This document shows, piece after piece, positions 14,235 to 25,954 of a DNA stretch of 64,000 nt. This stretch comes from Dipteris shenzhenensis (taxonomy: Eukaryota > Polypodiophyta > Polypodiopsida > Gleicheniales). The notes under the pieces are model-generated. The model was not told the DNA's origin, searched no databases, and was given only the letters and a program-made list of their open reading frames with translations. Made by a program: the position numbers and the translations under genes. Position 1 is the first letter of the stretch. Every line of letters begins with the position of its first letter. The stretch lies in assembly GCA_047967505.1 (NCBI GenBank), contig CM106541.1, one strand, 5' to 3'.

Positions 14235-14670
14235 ATCTGAACCATTGTCCAAACTTTTTTGGCAGATGGACACACCACGAAGAGATGGAAGACATCTTCT
14301 TAGGACCCAGGACAACCTCTATATTTGCCATTCCCTTTTCCAATCCTCAGCCCCCTCAAGTTGGTCCACACCGCTTTATGGAAGATAAGCTAGAGCAGCA
14401 TAGACATCTTCTTGGAGATAGATTATGACCAAGTGTTAAAAAACCTCTGCTTCCAGCAATGAGAGGAGTCAGAGGTATTCCATATAGCATTTAGGATCGA
14501 GATCATGTCTCCTATGTCTTCATACGAATTGGGCACATGAAGCAAATGAGGGGAGAGGATCCAACTAAACTCTAAAGCGTAATTTAGAACTGCTCTCCCC
14601 TTCCACCAAATGTCCCCTTCCCAAAGAGATAATCTATTAGTTACAAATAGAGCCTCATGGTTCAAGTATC
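14235..14670 (-). pseudogene. LINE fragment (zf-RVT C-terminal region)
   Basis: The minus-strand translation reads EDVFHLFVVCPSAKKVW near 14,300-14,240, the zinc-binding zf-RVT signature at the end of plant LINE reverse transcriptases. Upstream (14,665-14,423) is an open segment, WEGDIWWKGRAVLNYALEFS, that fits the same region. It lies between Copia gag and Copia integrase and reads directly into the integrase frame, so the LINE piece was inserted or recombined into the Copia element. Confidence 0.55.
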
Positions 14671-15329
14671 ATTTTGCATCTGAATTTATCACTGTGCCAC
14701 AACTTGTATTTATGATTTTTTTTGTAGATTTGATAAGTATTGATGTGTAGCTTTGTTACATTTCCATCTCTCAGGAGATTTTACTCTTGAATATATGAAC
14801 TTTGAAAATGCTTTCCCTTGTCTTTGGAGTTTGTTTTGGACATATCTCCTTTGACTACATCATTGTATCATGTCCATTTCCTTTCGTTTCTCCTTGAACT
14901 AGAATTGTAGCAAGTGCATATAATGTTATTTCTTGCAATAACTACAACCTTGATATTGTCATATAATGATGGGGTTAGAGTCATGAGAATCTACTCTACA
15001 AACTCTACATCTTGAAGTGTTCATCCCATGTTTTTGTTTTATATTTGAGAATACACATTTGTGTCAAGTTTTCCACGATAGGTTCACTTTCTTCCATTCT
15101 GACTTTAGGTCCAACCAATTCATCTATAATTTTATCTATAAGAATACACATTGGTGTCACATGTTCATGACAAGTTCATGTTCTTCTATTCTCATATTAG
15201 CTAGTTTTGACTTCAAGGTTAAGCTATTCATCACTAATGGCTTCCCCTCATATATTCTTGCCGATTTCCCCACAATTTTGACCATTTTTGTGTGTGCAAA
15301 AGTTAGGTTCATTATCTATCCAAAGATTG

Positions 15330-15930
15330 TATCTTTTTAAGCTTGCCATAGTGGCTTATTGCCCAAGTGTATTGAGAGTGTACTAGACTCAACCCACACA
15401 TTAGCATCTGTCAATATCACTAACTTATTCCAATATACAATGTTATGAGTGTTTCTCTTAACAAAATTTCAGGGGTGACAGGTATGGTAAGCTCACTTAG
15501 AGCTTTGAATAATTTTTTGATTTTGACTATAACATGAAAAGGAGAGTGGGGAACACAGATATAGAAATTGGAACAATCTTATCATTATGAAGAATAGATT
15601 GGGTGAAATAATAGGGTATACTATGTATACAATGTGTGTACTATTATGGGGTCTCATGAAACCAAAGATGGGTTGGATACAGCATGTGAACAATACGTAC
15701 ACCATGCATGCGCACAATGTATTGTAAAGTTGAAGGTTACCATGTTTGCATAATTTGCCTTGCTATCATCTTGTCCTCTTAATAGAGAATTTGGAAGTGG
15801 GCTAGTAATTATGATTTGAAAAATTTTGCCCAATTTGCTACTACTCAAAGAAGCATTTTAATTCCTCACAATGAACTAGGTTGCTTCTACCCACATCGAT
15901 TCATCACCAAATTTTCCAAAACTTAAATTT
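15330..15930. other. Intergenic between two elements, nothing recognised
   Basis: Presumably includes the eroded 5' LTR and leader of the minus-strand Copia element, but no LTR or primer-binding site could be identified. Confidence 0.3.
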
Positions 15931-16213
15931 GGACGGTTTCCCTACCACTTTAGCACCTCCTCTACCAACTCAGCTTGGGGCATCCACATCAACAACTCTA
16001 TCACCTCGGCCACACCTTAAACCTGATCCTGCTTTGTTCCTTTCTTGATGTAATATTCCCATTGGGGCTAGGCATTGTAAGTCTATTTAGCCAGTCTTGG
16101 ATGAACAGTCTTGGATGAATAGAAAGGGAGATTGTTTTGGTGTTTAGCTTTGTCTTGTTGATATGTCCTCCTAGTTGTGAGTCGTTTAACCTTTTCTTAT
16201 TTTGGTCACTATG
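15930..16213 (+). repeat. 5' LTR of the Gypsy element
   Basis: Aligns with 20,154-20,385. It is longer because of a local duplication (CAGTCTTGGATGAA twice near 16,095 and 16,110) and an extra stretch near 16,130. The primer-binding site after it is not recognisable with confidence. Confidence 0.65.
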
Positions 16214-16219
16214 TGAATT

Positions 16220-17070
16220 GGTGGAGACACTAATGGAATTTGATCCTCAAGCTCCCAAGCAACACTCCCCATCCCATCATATCATGATGGAGGTTTTGGC
16301 AACAATTCTTTCTGAGTTAGTCCAATCCAATGTTCACGTAGCAAATCATGCTGCACGTTATCGGGGTAGGCTTTCAATGCTGGCCATGATTCAAGAGTTT
16401 GTCCTAAGCCTTTTACAAGATCAACGGATGAGGATGTGTATCTCTAGCTTGACCACTATTCCAAACTGGTGGAATACCATCGGTGGACAGATTTGCAAAA
16501 AGTTGAAGAAATAAAGCCATCATTTCAAGGACTTGCAGCTACGTGGTGCCATCAATTAGATGAGAACATTAAACAGTCTTGGCCCCATCTGCAACATGCC
16601 ATGACAATAGCATTTGGCAACACAAATAGTGTAAAACATGCGTTGACACAATTGCAAGAGCTCAAATAGCAAGGTGAATTGGTTTCCCAATTCAGAGTAA
16701 AGCTAACTCACTGGTTACATCAAGTTGACCCGAATATGATTGAAGAGATGAAATTGTTTTTTTTATGGCCTCGTCTCTGACATGACATTTCAACTCAAAT
16801 GCAAGATTAGGGTCCAAAGTCTTTGAGTGAGGCATTATTGGTCGCCCAACAAATCGAGTTCGCTTCTAGGAAATTCGGTGCTAAAGTCCCAACTCTTCTT
16901 CCCCTACTTCCAATTCCCTCACATAATGCTGTCTTAATGCTGATGGAAATAGATAAACCTCAAAATTTTCAATGTAATTTTTTTTGCTATAAACCTATAG
17001 ATTCCAATGATAAAAGATTGCCTGATAGGGATCAGAATGGAAGACCTAGTTGTTTTAAGTGCAATAAGTA
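16220..17070 (+). pseudogene. Gypsy gag remnant
   Basis: Contains retrotransposon-gag-like text: WTDLQKVEEIKPSFQGLAAT and WCHQLDEN (16,485-16,570), then HALTQLQELK and VSQFRVKLTHWLHQ (16,635-16,720). It ends in the beginning of a zinc knuckle (CFKCNK, 17,050-17,068). The second half of the knuckle (GH...C) is absent because the kinase-like segment follows immediately. Several stops are present. Confidence 0.65.
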
Positions 17071-17071
17071 G

Positions 17072-17275
17072 TATATTGCTCCAGAATGGCATCTACATTC
17101 CATTGTTTCAAAGGAAGGCGATGTGTATAGCTTTGGGATGGTCCTACTGGAGATTGTGGTAGGCATGAGAAACATCGTGCTATCGATGCTAGATGAATCA
17201 GAAGTGTGGTATTTACCATCATGGGTAGTTCTCAAGGCTCAAGATTCATCTATGGGCACTGATATAGAACTGTAG
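17072..17275 (+). pseudogene. Captured receptor-like kinase fragment inside the Gypsy element
   Basis: An uninterrupted reading of about 52 residues matches protein kinase subdomains VIII and IX of plant lectin-type receptor-like kinases: YIAPEWHLHSIVSKEGD, then DVYSFGMVLLEIVVGMRN, ending WYLPSWV. The APE motif and the DVYSFG motif with its invariant Asp are intact, as is the following hydrophobic helix. Catalytic loop, P-loop and DFG are absent, so it cannot be an active kinase. It interrupts the gag zinc knuckle. Protease/RT-linker-like sequence (LGCNWLLQNKAIIDFKKN) resumes near 17,340. Host gene capture by the retroelement, or a separate insertion, are both possible. Confidence 0.65.
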
Positions 17276-17699
17276 TTCTCGGGTTCAAATTATAGTTCCA
17301 AATACGGTTTTGCCAAATCAAATTTTTTCGGTGACGTTGGGTTGTAATTGGCTTCTACAAAATAAGGCCATAATCGATTTTAAGAAAAATTGTCTGCATT
17401 TGGATGGTTCTCCTCTGAATCTGTGGCTGTATTCAAAGATTATATACATCATAATATTTCCTCTACAATAATTATACAGGATCCAAATGGCTCTTGTGTT
17501 ATCCTTGCCAATTTTGGTGATCCCAGCGGAGTACCTCAATCCTAAGCCGCAGGATATTCTTCAACAATCCGAAGTAAAACAATTGTTGTCCAAGTTCCAT
17601 AATGTATTGCAAGATCAGTTCCCACGACAACAATAGCACAAAATTTTCATGAGATACCGACTTCCACCTCCTGACCAATTTCAATTGCTCGATGAATAA

Positions 17700-18900
17700 G
17701 ATCTAGTCGGGAGTTTCAATGTTGAGGGAGCACGTAAGGAAATGTTGGACAATATTATTTCACATTCTAAAAGTTTGTGGACTTTTGAACCACATTTAGT
17801 CAAGAAAGAGGATGGATCATTCAGATTTTGTGTTGATTTCAGGGCATTAAATTGGGTCATAATCAGGACAGATTTCCACTTACTCGACTAGATTATATCA
17901 TCGATTCTTTGGCATATTCAAAGTACTTCACCACTTTGGATTTGAAGTCAGGTTATTAGCAAATCCCGCTCAAACTAGAGGATTATGAGAAGACGGCTTT
18001 TCGAACACCGTTTGGATTTTTTCAGTCCAATGTCATGTTGTCTGGGCTAAAGAATGCCTCGAGAACATTGCAATGAATGATGAATTTCATATTACATGAC
18101 CTCATTGTTCAAGGCCAAGTGACATGTGCAAGTTCTCCATTTTCTTCACAACTACAACCTTTGACTCAATCCAAAAAAGGGCAAATGGGCACAAGTGAAG
18201 CTGAAATACCTTGGGTTCATAATTGTAGGTGATGGAATTCAGCCAGATCCAGAATACATGAAAGCACTTCAAAATTTCCCAACTCCTCAGAATATGAAGC
18301 AGGTTCAATGATTTTTGGATATGGCTATTTTTAGCTCTAGATTTATGCTAGAATTAACAAGTTTCTTTGCTCCTTTGCGACATCTACTTCTCAAGAATGT
18401 CAAGTTCAATTGGAACACTGAATGCTAGCAAGCTTTTGAGAAGACCATAAATCTATAGAAAGATGATGCACTACTTCGACATTCTGATCTACAACCACCT
18501 TTTGTAATTAGAACGGATGCATCTGCGCAAGGTTTAGGGGCAGTTTTGCTTCAAAAGGATGCGCATTTACACCTACGTCCAATCATTTATCTCAGTCATG
18601 CTTTGATAAGTCCTGAGACCAGGTATGCTACCACCTAAATGGAATATTTGGGGTGGTCTAGGCAAATTTCTAAATTGTATGCTTATGTACACGAATCCGG
18701 TTTTGAAGTATAAACAAACCACACAGCTCTGATTGGTTTGTTGAAAAAGAAAAATCTACATGGTCGGATGGCTAGGTGGGTTCAATTGCTGTAGGGTTAC
18801 GATTTCAGCATTTCATATCGGCTTGGAAAGGATAATGAGGTTGTTGATGCCTTATCTTGGGCACATGGCGTAGCGGCTCAAGTAACGGTAGAAGGTCCAA
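17700..18900 (+). pseudogene. Gypsy reverse transcriptase and RNase H remnant
   Basis: RT motifs are present: SHSKSLWTFEPHLVKKEDGS and FRFCVDFRALN (17,762-17,855), a broken FFTTLDLKSGY and TAFRTPFGFF region (17,930-18,020), and WAQVKLKYLGFIIVGDGIQ near 18,190-18,245. RNase H follows: VIRTDASAQGLGAVLLQKD (about 18,505-18,560), RPIIYLSHALISPETRYAT, and YRLGKDNEVVDALS (about 18,815-18,860). The stretch that should contain the catalytic YxDD of RT is missing around 18,100, which together with the stops makes RT non-functional. Confidence 0.8.
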
Positions 18901-19149
18901 TTGCTTCACACACCCCTTTACCAATCCCTCATGCATTGCCGTCTTCTCTGCATTTGAAGATAACCCAAAACCCCAAAAGATAATTACATAGATGTATTCT
19001 TCTAAACTGCTGCTCCATTTCAGGATCATTGATGATTTATTGTATTATCACAAAGCACCCTTCTAGCCACGATTGTTTATTCCCATGCAATATAGGAATC
19101 TCTATATTCATGCCTTCCATCATGGTGTTTTAGAGGCCATCTCGGCTTC

Positions 19150-20110
19150 TTAAAAGTTCTCACAAAATTGCAATCAAACGAAATTGCACAATTCCTTACA
19201 TTACTACCTTCAAAGCTGTCCTATGTGTCAAATGTTCAAAAGTCCTACAACTAAGCCTGTTGGAGATATACAGTCAATCTTCGCATCGAGGCCATTTGAA
19301 CTAGTGGCCTATGATATAATGGGACCTTTTCCGTCTTCCTCAAATGGGAAGAAGTATATCATCGTCTTAACAGATTACTTGATCACGTGGACCATTTCAA
19401 CCTTCGAAAATGGCACTTACTTCGGAGTGGCTGAATTTTTGCTTCAAAATCTCATCTTACTGCACAGTGGTTTGGAACATCTACTGTTGAATCAAGGAAG
19501 CAATTTTAAATCCGAAGTAATCTAGATTATAATAGATAGGCTGAATGTCAAGCAACAATTCACAAGCCCTCATCATCAGGATTGCAACGGGCCAATGTAA
19601 AGACTCAACCACACGATCAAGCTGGTGCCGGCGATGTATGTTGATCCTCAATACTCAAATTGGGACATATCTCTGCCCTACATTGTTGCTGCTTATAATA
19701 CTGCAATTCATGAGTCTACACGGCTCAGTCCGTTTGAGGTCCTATTTGGGAGGCTACCTAATTTCCCATCAGCATGACCAGATCAAATATAAGGATGCAC
19801 CTTATGCACAGTCTTGGGCAAATTTTCTCTCAGAAGCACTGTCTTTCATTCGATAGAATGTGAAGGATCACTTAAAGGTAGCTTAGAGCCAACAAAGATT
19901 CATCTACAACAAGCGACACAAATCTGCAACATACGTTGTTGGTGACTTGGTGATGGTGCACTAAGAAAGATCTGGTCGAAAAATTCTTGGCCAAGTGGGT
20001 TGGCCCTTATCAGATCCTCCTTACCATAGGGAGAACAACTTATGCTCTGCCAAGATGCTCAAATGGACACAAGAAGACCCGCACGATAGCACACATTGCA
20101 TGAATTAAGC
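19150..20110 (+). pseudogene. Gypsy integrase remnant
   Basis: The zinc-binding part ends in LQSCPMCQMFKSPTTKPVG (19,208-19,265), preceded by disrupted sequence. The core has PFELVAYDIMGPFPSSSNGK and YIIVLTDYL (19,290-19,380), corresponding to the first catalytic Asp region, then LLNQGSNFKSEV, where the second Asp has become Asn. After frameshifts, HHQDCNGP and YNTAIHESTRLSPFEVLFGR-like text leads to the C-terminal module (VVGDLVMVH, near 19,935). It is degenerate and inactive. Confidence 0.75.
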
Positions 20111-20153
20111 TGTTTCATGCGTGGACAGTTCTTTTTTTATGGGGGGATAGACG

Positions 20154-20385
20154 TGACAGTTTGCTTGCCACTTTAGTACCTTATGTGCCAACTCAGCTTG
20201 GGGCATCCACATCAGTAACTCTGCCATCTCGGCCGCACCCTAAGTGATCCCGCTTTGTTCCTTTATTGATGTAATTTGCCCGTTGAGGCTAAGCATTGTA
20301 AGAGTATTTAGCTAGTCTTGGATGAATTGCCAATCTGGCCTACTAGTCATGAGCCGTTTAGCCTTTGCTTGTTCTGGTCGCTACA
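20154..20385 (+). repeat. 3' LTR of the Gypsy element
   Basis: 232 bp from TGACAG to CTACA, preceded by the polypurine tract ATGGGGGGATAG at 20,139-20,150. Aligns with the left LTR at 15,930-16,213. Confidence 0.75.
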
Positions 20386-21748
20386 ATATGTATACAAAGG
20401 CAATTTTTCTCATGCTAGCCAAAGTATGGTTGTGAGCTATACAGTAAAGTGACCAATGTATGATTGTAGAGCAAACCAAAGGTTTTCTACTGAAGCTTAT
20501 ACTAGAGGAGCAATTTGGTAGTTTACTTCTATAACATCATGTCGCTTGTTATAAACAACATAACGAAGCTTCAAGGAATGAAATTTTCATGTTGTTCTTG
20601 CTACATTCTATCGATTTGCTACATTGCATAAAAGATTACCTAGTCTTTTGAGGTTTTATGGACATGATGCAACAACATTAACCTAGAAGGGGATGTTTAG
20701 GGACAAGTAGATGTGGTCATTTAGAAGGGGTTTGCAATGTGGCATGAGTGGGACGAGGTACACATCTTTACAAAATCTTTGTAGATTTTTATACAACAAT
20801 TTAGATTAATCACAACTAAGACAAGTGTCCAACAAGAAGGCAAGAAAGTTCAAATCCCTTCAATGATCCCCACATAAAAATTTACTTTGTTGGATTTGAG
20901 TGAGAATGCATCCTTTGAAGAGGGGGTTTCTTTTTTATTTAAAATTTCTACATTGTATAGAGGTATTTCTCTCTAGATCCTATTATACTTATCGTGTCCT
21001 AAAGGAAACTTATAAATATGCAAGTGTTGTATTATGGTGCTTAGGAATGTATAGCATTTATAGCATTTCATGAGCAAAGAGGTGCAGTTGAAATATGTTC
21101 TTGTGATGCAATCGAAAGGACATGTTTCTTTTGTCTTTTCTACTAGTTTGAATAAGTGGAGTAAAATAGGTGCTAATGTGAGAGTTTTACCAATGATTTA
21201 ATTCCATTCTTATGGTTTCAACAACATGCACTGATGTGAGTTTTTGTTTATTATATGATAATACATGGAATTGATGGACATGGCTAGTTTTCTTTAACAT
21301 GTTCTTTAATAAAATTTATAACTCCACCATAATATGTTAATTTACTGTTGCTTTTCGATAGGCAAAAAGTAATTCTATTGTTATAGTGATATGGATGATG
21401 AATCTCTTAGAGTGACTTGGCATGCATTATTTTATGAGAGAAAGACATAGTGCCATGTTGAGCATCTGAAATGTGCAAGCAAAATTTTGTTTATGCAACA
21501 AGCATAGAGCATGGATGTTATCCACTAAGTCATTTGGATAAAAATGGAGAAATGAGAGAGAAAAAAATGAAGTTAGAGGAAAGGAACTATTGAAGGTGAT
21601 AATGTGATAGCAATGGAGATGTGAGAGGCAAAAATATGGGGAAGGGAAGGTAAGAGGAGGAGTGAGGGTGAAGGGAGGAGAGGGGAGTTGTTGGAAGGGA
21701 GAATGGTAGGCTGGATTGCTAATAAGAGAGGGGCGAGGGCAACCCGTG

Positions 21749-21750
<2 letters not shown>
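20386..21750. other. Intergenic, nothing recognised
   Basis: AT-rich sequence without recognisable coding or repeat content. Purine-rich from about 21,540. Confidence 0.4.

Positions 21751-21752
<2 letters not shown>

Positions 21753-21791
<39 letters not shown>
21753..21791. repeat. (GA)n microsatellite
   Basis: About 19 uninterrupted GA units just upstream of the GC-rich region. Confidence 0.9.
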
Positions 21792-21792
<1 letters not shown>

Positions 21793-21974
21793 CATAATAG
21801 GGGACGGGCTTGAAAGAACGTATTATTCATACACCCAAAACAAATAAATTTTAGAAGGCCAAAGTGAGGGCAAGCAAATAGGACAAGGTTGATGAAGGGC
21901 CAAGAACAGGAGAACGAGTGGGGAGGAAGCAAAGGGTGGCGGAGAGGCGGAAATGGGCGGCGCTGGGAAGAAGG

Positions 21975-22560
21975 TGGCTTATATATTTTATATAAAAGGG
22001 CGGAGCAATGCTTTAATCAGAAGCGTTGTTGTGGGTTTTCACCCATTCGATTAGGCTGGCGCCGCCGCCCGAGCCTTTGGACCTCTTCTCTATTATAAGA
22101 TAGCAGTTGCTGTTGCTGTTCCTTTTCCTTGCACTGCCACTCTTGTTACGTATTCTTCCCCTTCTTCCTCCTCCTCACCACCTCCCCCGACCTCCTCCTC
22201 CTCCTCCTCCTCCTCCTCCTCCTCCTCCTCTCCCCACGTACCCTTTCACACAATCCTATATTCCTCCTCTCTTTAGCTCTCCTTTCTCCTCCCCAACAAC
22301 TTCCCCCTCCCCCTCCCCCCTCCTCCTCCTCCTCTTGCTGCCGCCGCCGCCGCCCACCCCTTTTGATGCCCCAAGAACCTCTTCGCTTCCTCCTCACGTG
22401 ACATGGTACGACCCAATTCCTCCCTTTCTTGCTTCTCGCACTGTTTCTCTCCCGCATGGCTGCGCTTCGCCCCCCCCCCCCCCCCCCCGCTCCGAACCTC
22501 AATCGTGGGCGCTGCAGCCTAGTAACGCTCGTCGCTTTTCGACGAGCTCGTGTTAAGGAT
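21975..22560 (+). promoter_or_regulatory. GC-rich promoter and 5' leader candidate
   Basis: GC content rises abruptly here compared with the surrounding AT-rich repeats. A TATAAAAGGGC box is at 21,991, so transcription would start near 22,020-22,030 on the + strand. Downstream lies a pyrimidine-rich leader with (CTC)n (about 22,195-22,230), CCG/GCC repeats (22,340-22,356) and a 19-base C run (22,470-22,488), as is common in long plant 5' leaders. The long open frames here are low-complexity Leu/Pro strings and are not called as genes. The nearest recognised + strand exon is at 38.3 kb; a link is inference. Confidence 0.4.
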
Positions 22561-25500
22561 CCCGTAGTCGTAAAATTTGGATAGCTGCGGGGACCAACCC
22601 ATCACGCTTCTTTGCCTCCACGACTGCGTGCAACGAGGGAGGACTTCTGCCGTTGTCGGATTGGCAGGTCGTAGGACATTTCATTCTCTTAACTTCGAGG
22701 ACGAAGCGGATCTTGAACCAGCACTCACGTAGATGACGGCCGTTCCATTTTCTATTTCTGAGTCGTTGAAGCTCTCCTCCGACCTCGCATGGATTGGCAA
22801 GCGCTGAGCTGGATCTACGACGTGTTTGCTGCGTTCAGTTGATTTATAAATCAACTTTGGGCATGGCCCCTTCCTTTCTTCTCAGAATCTTCGCCTTTTA
22901 TCTTTGAAAATCGTGCATGAGACCACGTTACGTCACAGCCTTCGGATCTATCGATCGAATTCGTCCGACTGGAGAAATATGCGTCGTTGCGCTCGGTTGC
23001 TTATGTTACAACGCGCTGCTAGTATCGGCAGGAAGGAATATATATTCGTTGCAGGTTGGTCTTTCGGAGTCTCACTGCTTGCCAAAAACAACCCCACAAT
23101 TGTCGAGCCAACGGGGCCGCTGTGCAGGAGAGCATGTATTATATATTGACGAACAACGTCTCTTTGTGGCATGAGTCGTATGAGTCTGTAAGTCCGATCT
23201 TCTGCCACTTAAACTTGACCAAGAATGGGCTATTAAGGCCAATTTTCTCTGAAAAGGAGTAGTGTTCGAATACAAGGACTCTGTATAGTATATAGTCAAA
23301 TCATTTGCCGCTTATCTCTAAAAGGGAAACGGTTTGTAATTTGGGTGACCAAGGAGCTATTGCCTGTACATAATAAAATAAACCTTAAAGGTTCATGTCC
23401 CTTCATCTTTACGGGGGAGAGTTACAGTCAAAAGTACACGGGTCCAGATCTGGTTGTGGTGGTGGTGTCAATCTGATGAGCTCATAAGTCAGTGGAGCAG
23501 TTTCTTTGCTTGCAGGTTACTTTCAACTATACCTAAGCCACGGATAACTTGTACACTGTCAGTGCGAGAGTTGACTGTGGCATCCCAGCTCGCTCCTAAA
23601 GGTGCAGGGGTTTGATCTGAGCTCTGTCTTGAACATGATTATGACTTCATCACAATTTCACAGCTTGTGGGAGGGCAGATACGCATAAAAAGGAGGATTT
23701 TGGAGTGAGATTGCATGGAATGAATCAGTCACTGGATTAGAGCGTGGCTAGCACCAAATTTTAGTTGTTTAGAGATGAGACCCTCCACTGAAGGGCCCTG
23801 ATCTAAACCTAGGACGCGCAGTGAATCACAAAGTCTGTGCATGGTTTCAATTATTCAATTTTTTGGCTGTTCACAGTAAGAAAGTTGGATTGACATGCGG
23901 GAGTCTCGCTTTTTGCTGTCCTGTGTGGTAAATATACTCTAGGTTTGTGCAACATGTGGCAGATTTGATTGTTTGTTTTTATCTTTGTTACTCGCCTTTG
24001 CTGTAAGCTCAAATTATCAACAATGTAAGGAGGCTTCCACAACCATAATGCTTAAGCCGCTAGTTATCACAGTGCATTCATAAAACAACAGAAAAAGCAC
24101 ATTCTGCAGAAAATCTTTTCAAGAAAATTGTAGTGGAATCGTAACTGATGAAAACTACATTTTATTTCACTTTGCACCTGCCACTTGTGATGACCTCCGG
24201 CAAAAGAAACTAAATAAGACCTGCAAAAGCGCATGCTGTGTCTGTGTTTATAATACAGATGATACTCTGCACAGGTAGGTGCTGAGGGCAGGAATCCTGC
24301 CATTGCAAGGACAATTCTCAATAGGTGTCTCAACAAATTCATTCGTGTTATGTAGCAGGTGTACTGGCATGAAGATCTTTGGGCTGCTAGTTTTTCATTT
24401 TAATAAACCTCTGCAGCCATTCTCATCCTTCCTAATGATATCCAATGCAGTTTTGAAATCTGTCAAAGTGTTACTTATCTAAATCGTTCTTGAAAGCATC
24501 TCACTGCTACACTGAATCTCCCTTCCTCTGCCTTCTTCTGTGTTGCAGGGGATTGGAGGTGTATGTGTTTTGACATCTTTTGGGAGATGGATTTTGTACC
24601 AAATCCTCTTGCACCATACAATTTTCCCTGGCTTTGTGAGAATCAATACATACTCGGCGTTTTTTATTGGAAAAGATGGTGCAATGCTGCTTGCCACTGC
24701 ACCAGCTGATCACCGCACTGCCCATCATGAAGCCATTGGGAGATTTCCTGTCATCCCTGTGTCACCCCCGTGCACCAGCATAGCATGCAACATTCAGTGC
24801 CTCATCTTGGTATGCAAGGCTGTAAGTAGATGTCCCTTCCCCTTGTCCTTGGGAGCGACCAAGTGCTTCACCCAGGATAAGATGTCGGGTTTGGTAGACA
24901 TCTTTACACTATTGTGTGGAATTTCCTTGCAATGGTAGTGCCTGGACACCAGGACCAAAGGGGGGCACAATGGGACAGTGATGTGGCTCCATCAGTTCGG
25001 GCGTGGGTTAGATTTTTATGGAGTACGTGACTCTAGGATGTCATGGTATGGTTATGGTTATAACCCTTTGATTTATCATCTAGTGAGCTATTGCTGAGTT
25101 GGCAAGAGATGTGGCAGATAAGTCATACGGCTAGCTTTGGTTTTTTACCACGAATATAGTAGAGATTATGCCACCTCTACAAGTCTATTGAGATGGACTT
25201 TTATGTGGACGAACAGTCCAGATCATCCTGGTAACCACAAAGTCGTCTGGAGCCAACTGATGGAGACCTCTCTGCAAGAAGATCTTACAGAGATCACACC
25301 AGCACATATTGGACCAGCACTCATTATTTGATTGATGAGGGGCTTATAAAGCATTTTTTATAAGTGCTTACTGACACCACCATTAGTCTACTGTCTCCTC
25401 TCTCTAGCTTTCTTGCCATGAATGCATTATGGTGCACACTTGGTTTTAGAGGATGTGCCATTTTTTTGAGGTAGGGAGTGCAAAAACATGCTTATTGCAT

Positions 25501-25950
25501 AATGTTTAGTTTTGCTCATTTGGAGACAACTTTGCAAACTTATATCGGTGAGGGCCTTTTAAAGTCACCTGAAGAGGATCTCGGGGTTTTATGGTTGGTT
25601 ACAGCAGCTGATTGGATTACATTGTGGCATGGTTGTTTCCGTGTGCTTTGCTTGATTGGATGGAAGGTGTTGGTTTCAAAAGCATCTAACATCACTTGCT
25701 AACTATTGTAATCAGCAATGACCTGTGTTCCCTTCAATGAGTCTCATTCCATCAAGTGTGAAATCCAATTTTTATCATTCTCCTGTGGGCAGAGAAACTT
25801 ATTGATACTGAACTCATGGAATGTCTAGGAGTTGAAAAGGTTCACATTTCCCTTGTTTTGGCATGTCAAGTTAGCAAGCTATGGTAAAGCAAGTTCAAAA
25901 GTTCTCTCCAAGGCTTTTTCTCTTCTTTTGATCAAATTACTTCTCTTTGT
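22560..25950. other. Possible 5' transcribed region; no gene identified
   Basis: Moderate GC to about 23.3 kb, then ordinary sequence. One open segment (24,551-24,706) follows a good acceptor-like TTGCAG at 24,548 and encodes an aromatic- and Cys-rich peptide (DWRCMCFDIFWEMDF, then PYNFPWLCENQYIL). It could be an exon, but no family is recognised. Nothing else is supported. Confidence 0.3.
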
Positions 25951-25954
25951 TGAG

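Larger units (their letters stand above)
12430..15330 (-). pseudogene. Decayed Copia element: gag, integrase, RT, RNase H
   Basis: Copia similarity read from high to low coordinates. Gag of the UBN2 type is at about 15,260-14,850 (LTLKSKLANMRIEEHELV, then ILMTLTPS and YDNIKVV). The integrase C-terminal part (IPYAHIQKDKRTKFASKGEK) is near 14,070-13,995. The RT N-terminal region has NEPIPFKEETKSNHWIQAIE near 13,580-13,510. RT continues with FEVEGKEHMVCEIKKVLHGS (13,190-13,135). RNase H pieces (WSSKKQ; KNPKDHEKTKYINIAYH) are at about 12,760-12,560. Stops and frameshifts occur throughout. Protease and the first part of integrase are missing, and a LINE fragment occupies that place. Confidence 0.75.
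15930..20385 (+). mobile_element. Decayed Gypsy (Ty3) LTR retrotransposon
   Basis: Two related LTRs bound it. The left one (15,930-16,213) and the right one (20,154-20,385) share ACTCAGCTTGGGGCATCCAC, GATGTAAT, AGTCTTGGATGAA and a GAGTCGTTTAACC/GAGCCGTTTAGCC block in the same order. The right LTR runs TGACAG...CTACA and is preceded by the polypurine tract ATGGGGGGATAG. Between them are gag, protease/RT, RNase H and integrase remnants in Gypsy order. No matching target duplication is apparent, and the LTRs differ clearly, so the insertion is old. Confidence 0.85.

Noticed and set aside
22107-22556. 149-residue Leu/Pro-rich open frame (and overlapping frames on both strands)
   Set aside because: It is low-complexity translation of CTC, CCG and C-run repeats in a likely 5' leader; no domain and no codon-level evidence.
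22904-23262. Overlapping short open frames on both strands at 22.9-23.3 kb
   Set aside because: Several frames are open at once because the local sequence is GC-rich; none shows a domain or splice structure.
24540-24938. 132-residue open frame starting at 24,540
   Set aside because: The frame shows no family similarity, and another frame over the same bases has more protein-like composition; kept only as a low-confidence exon candidate.
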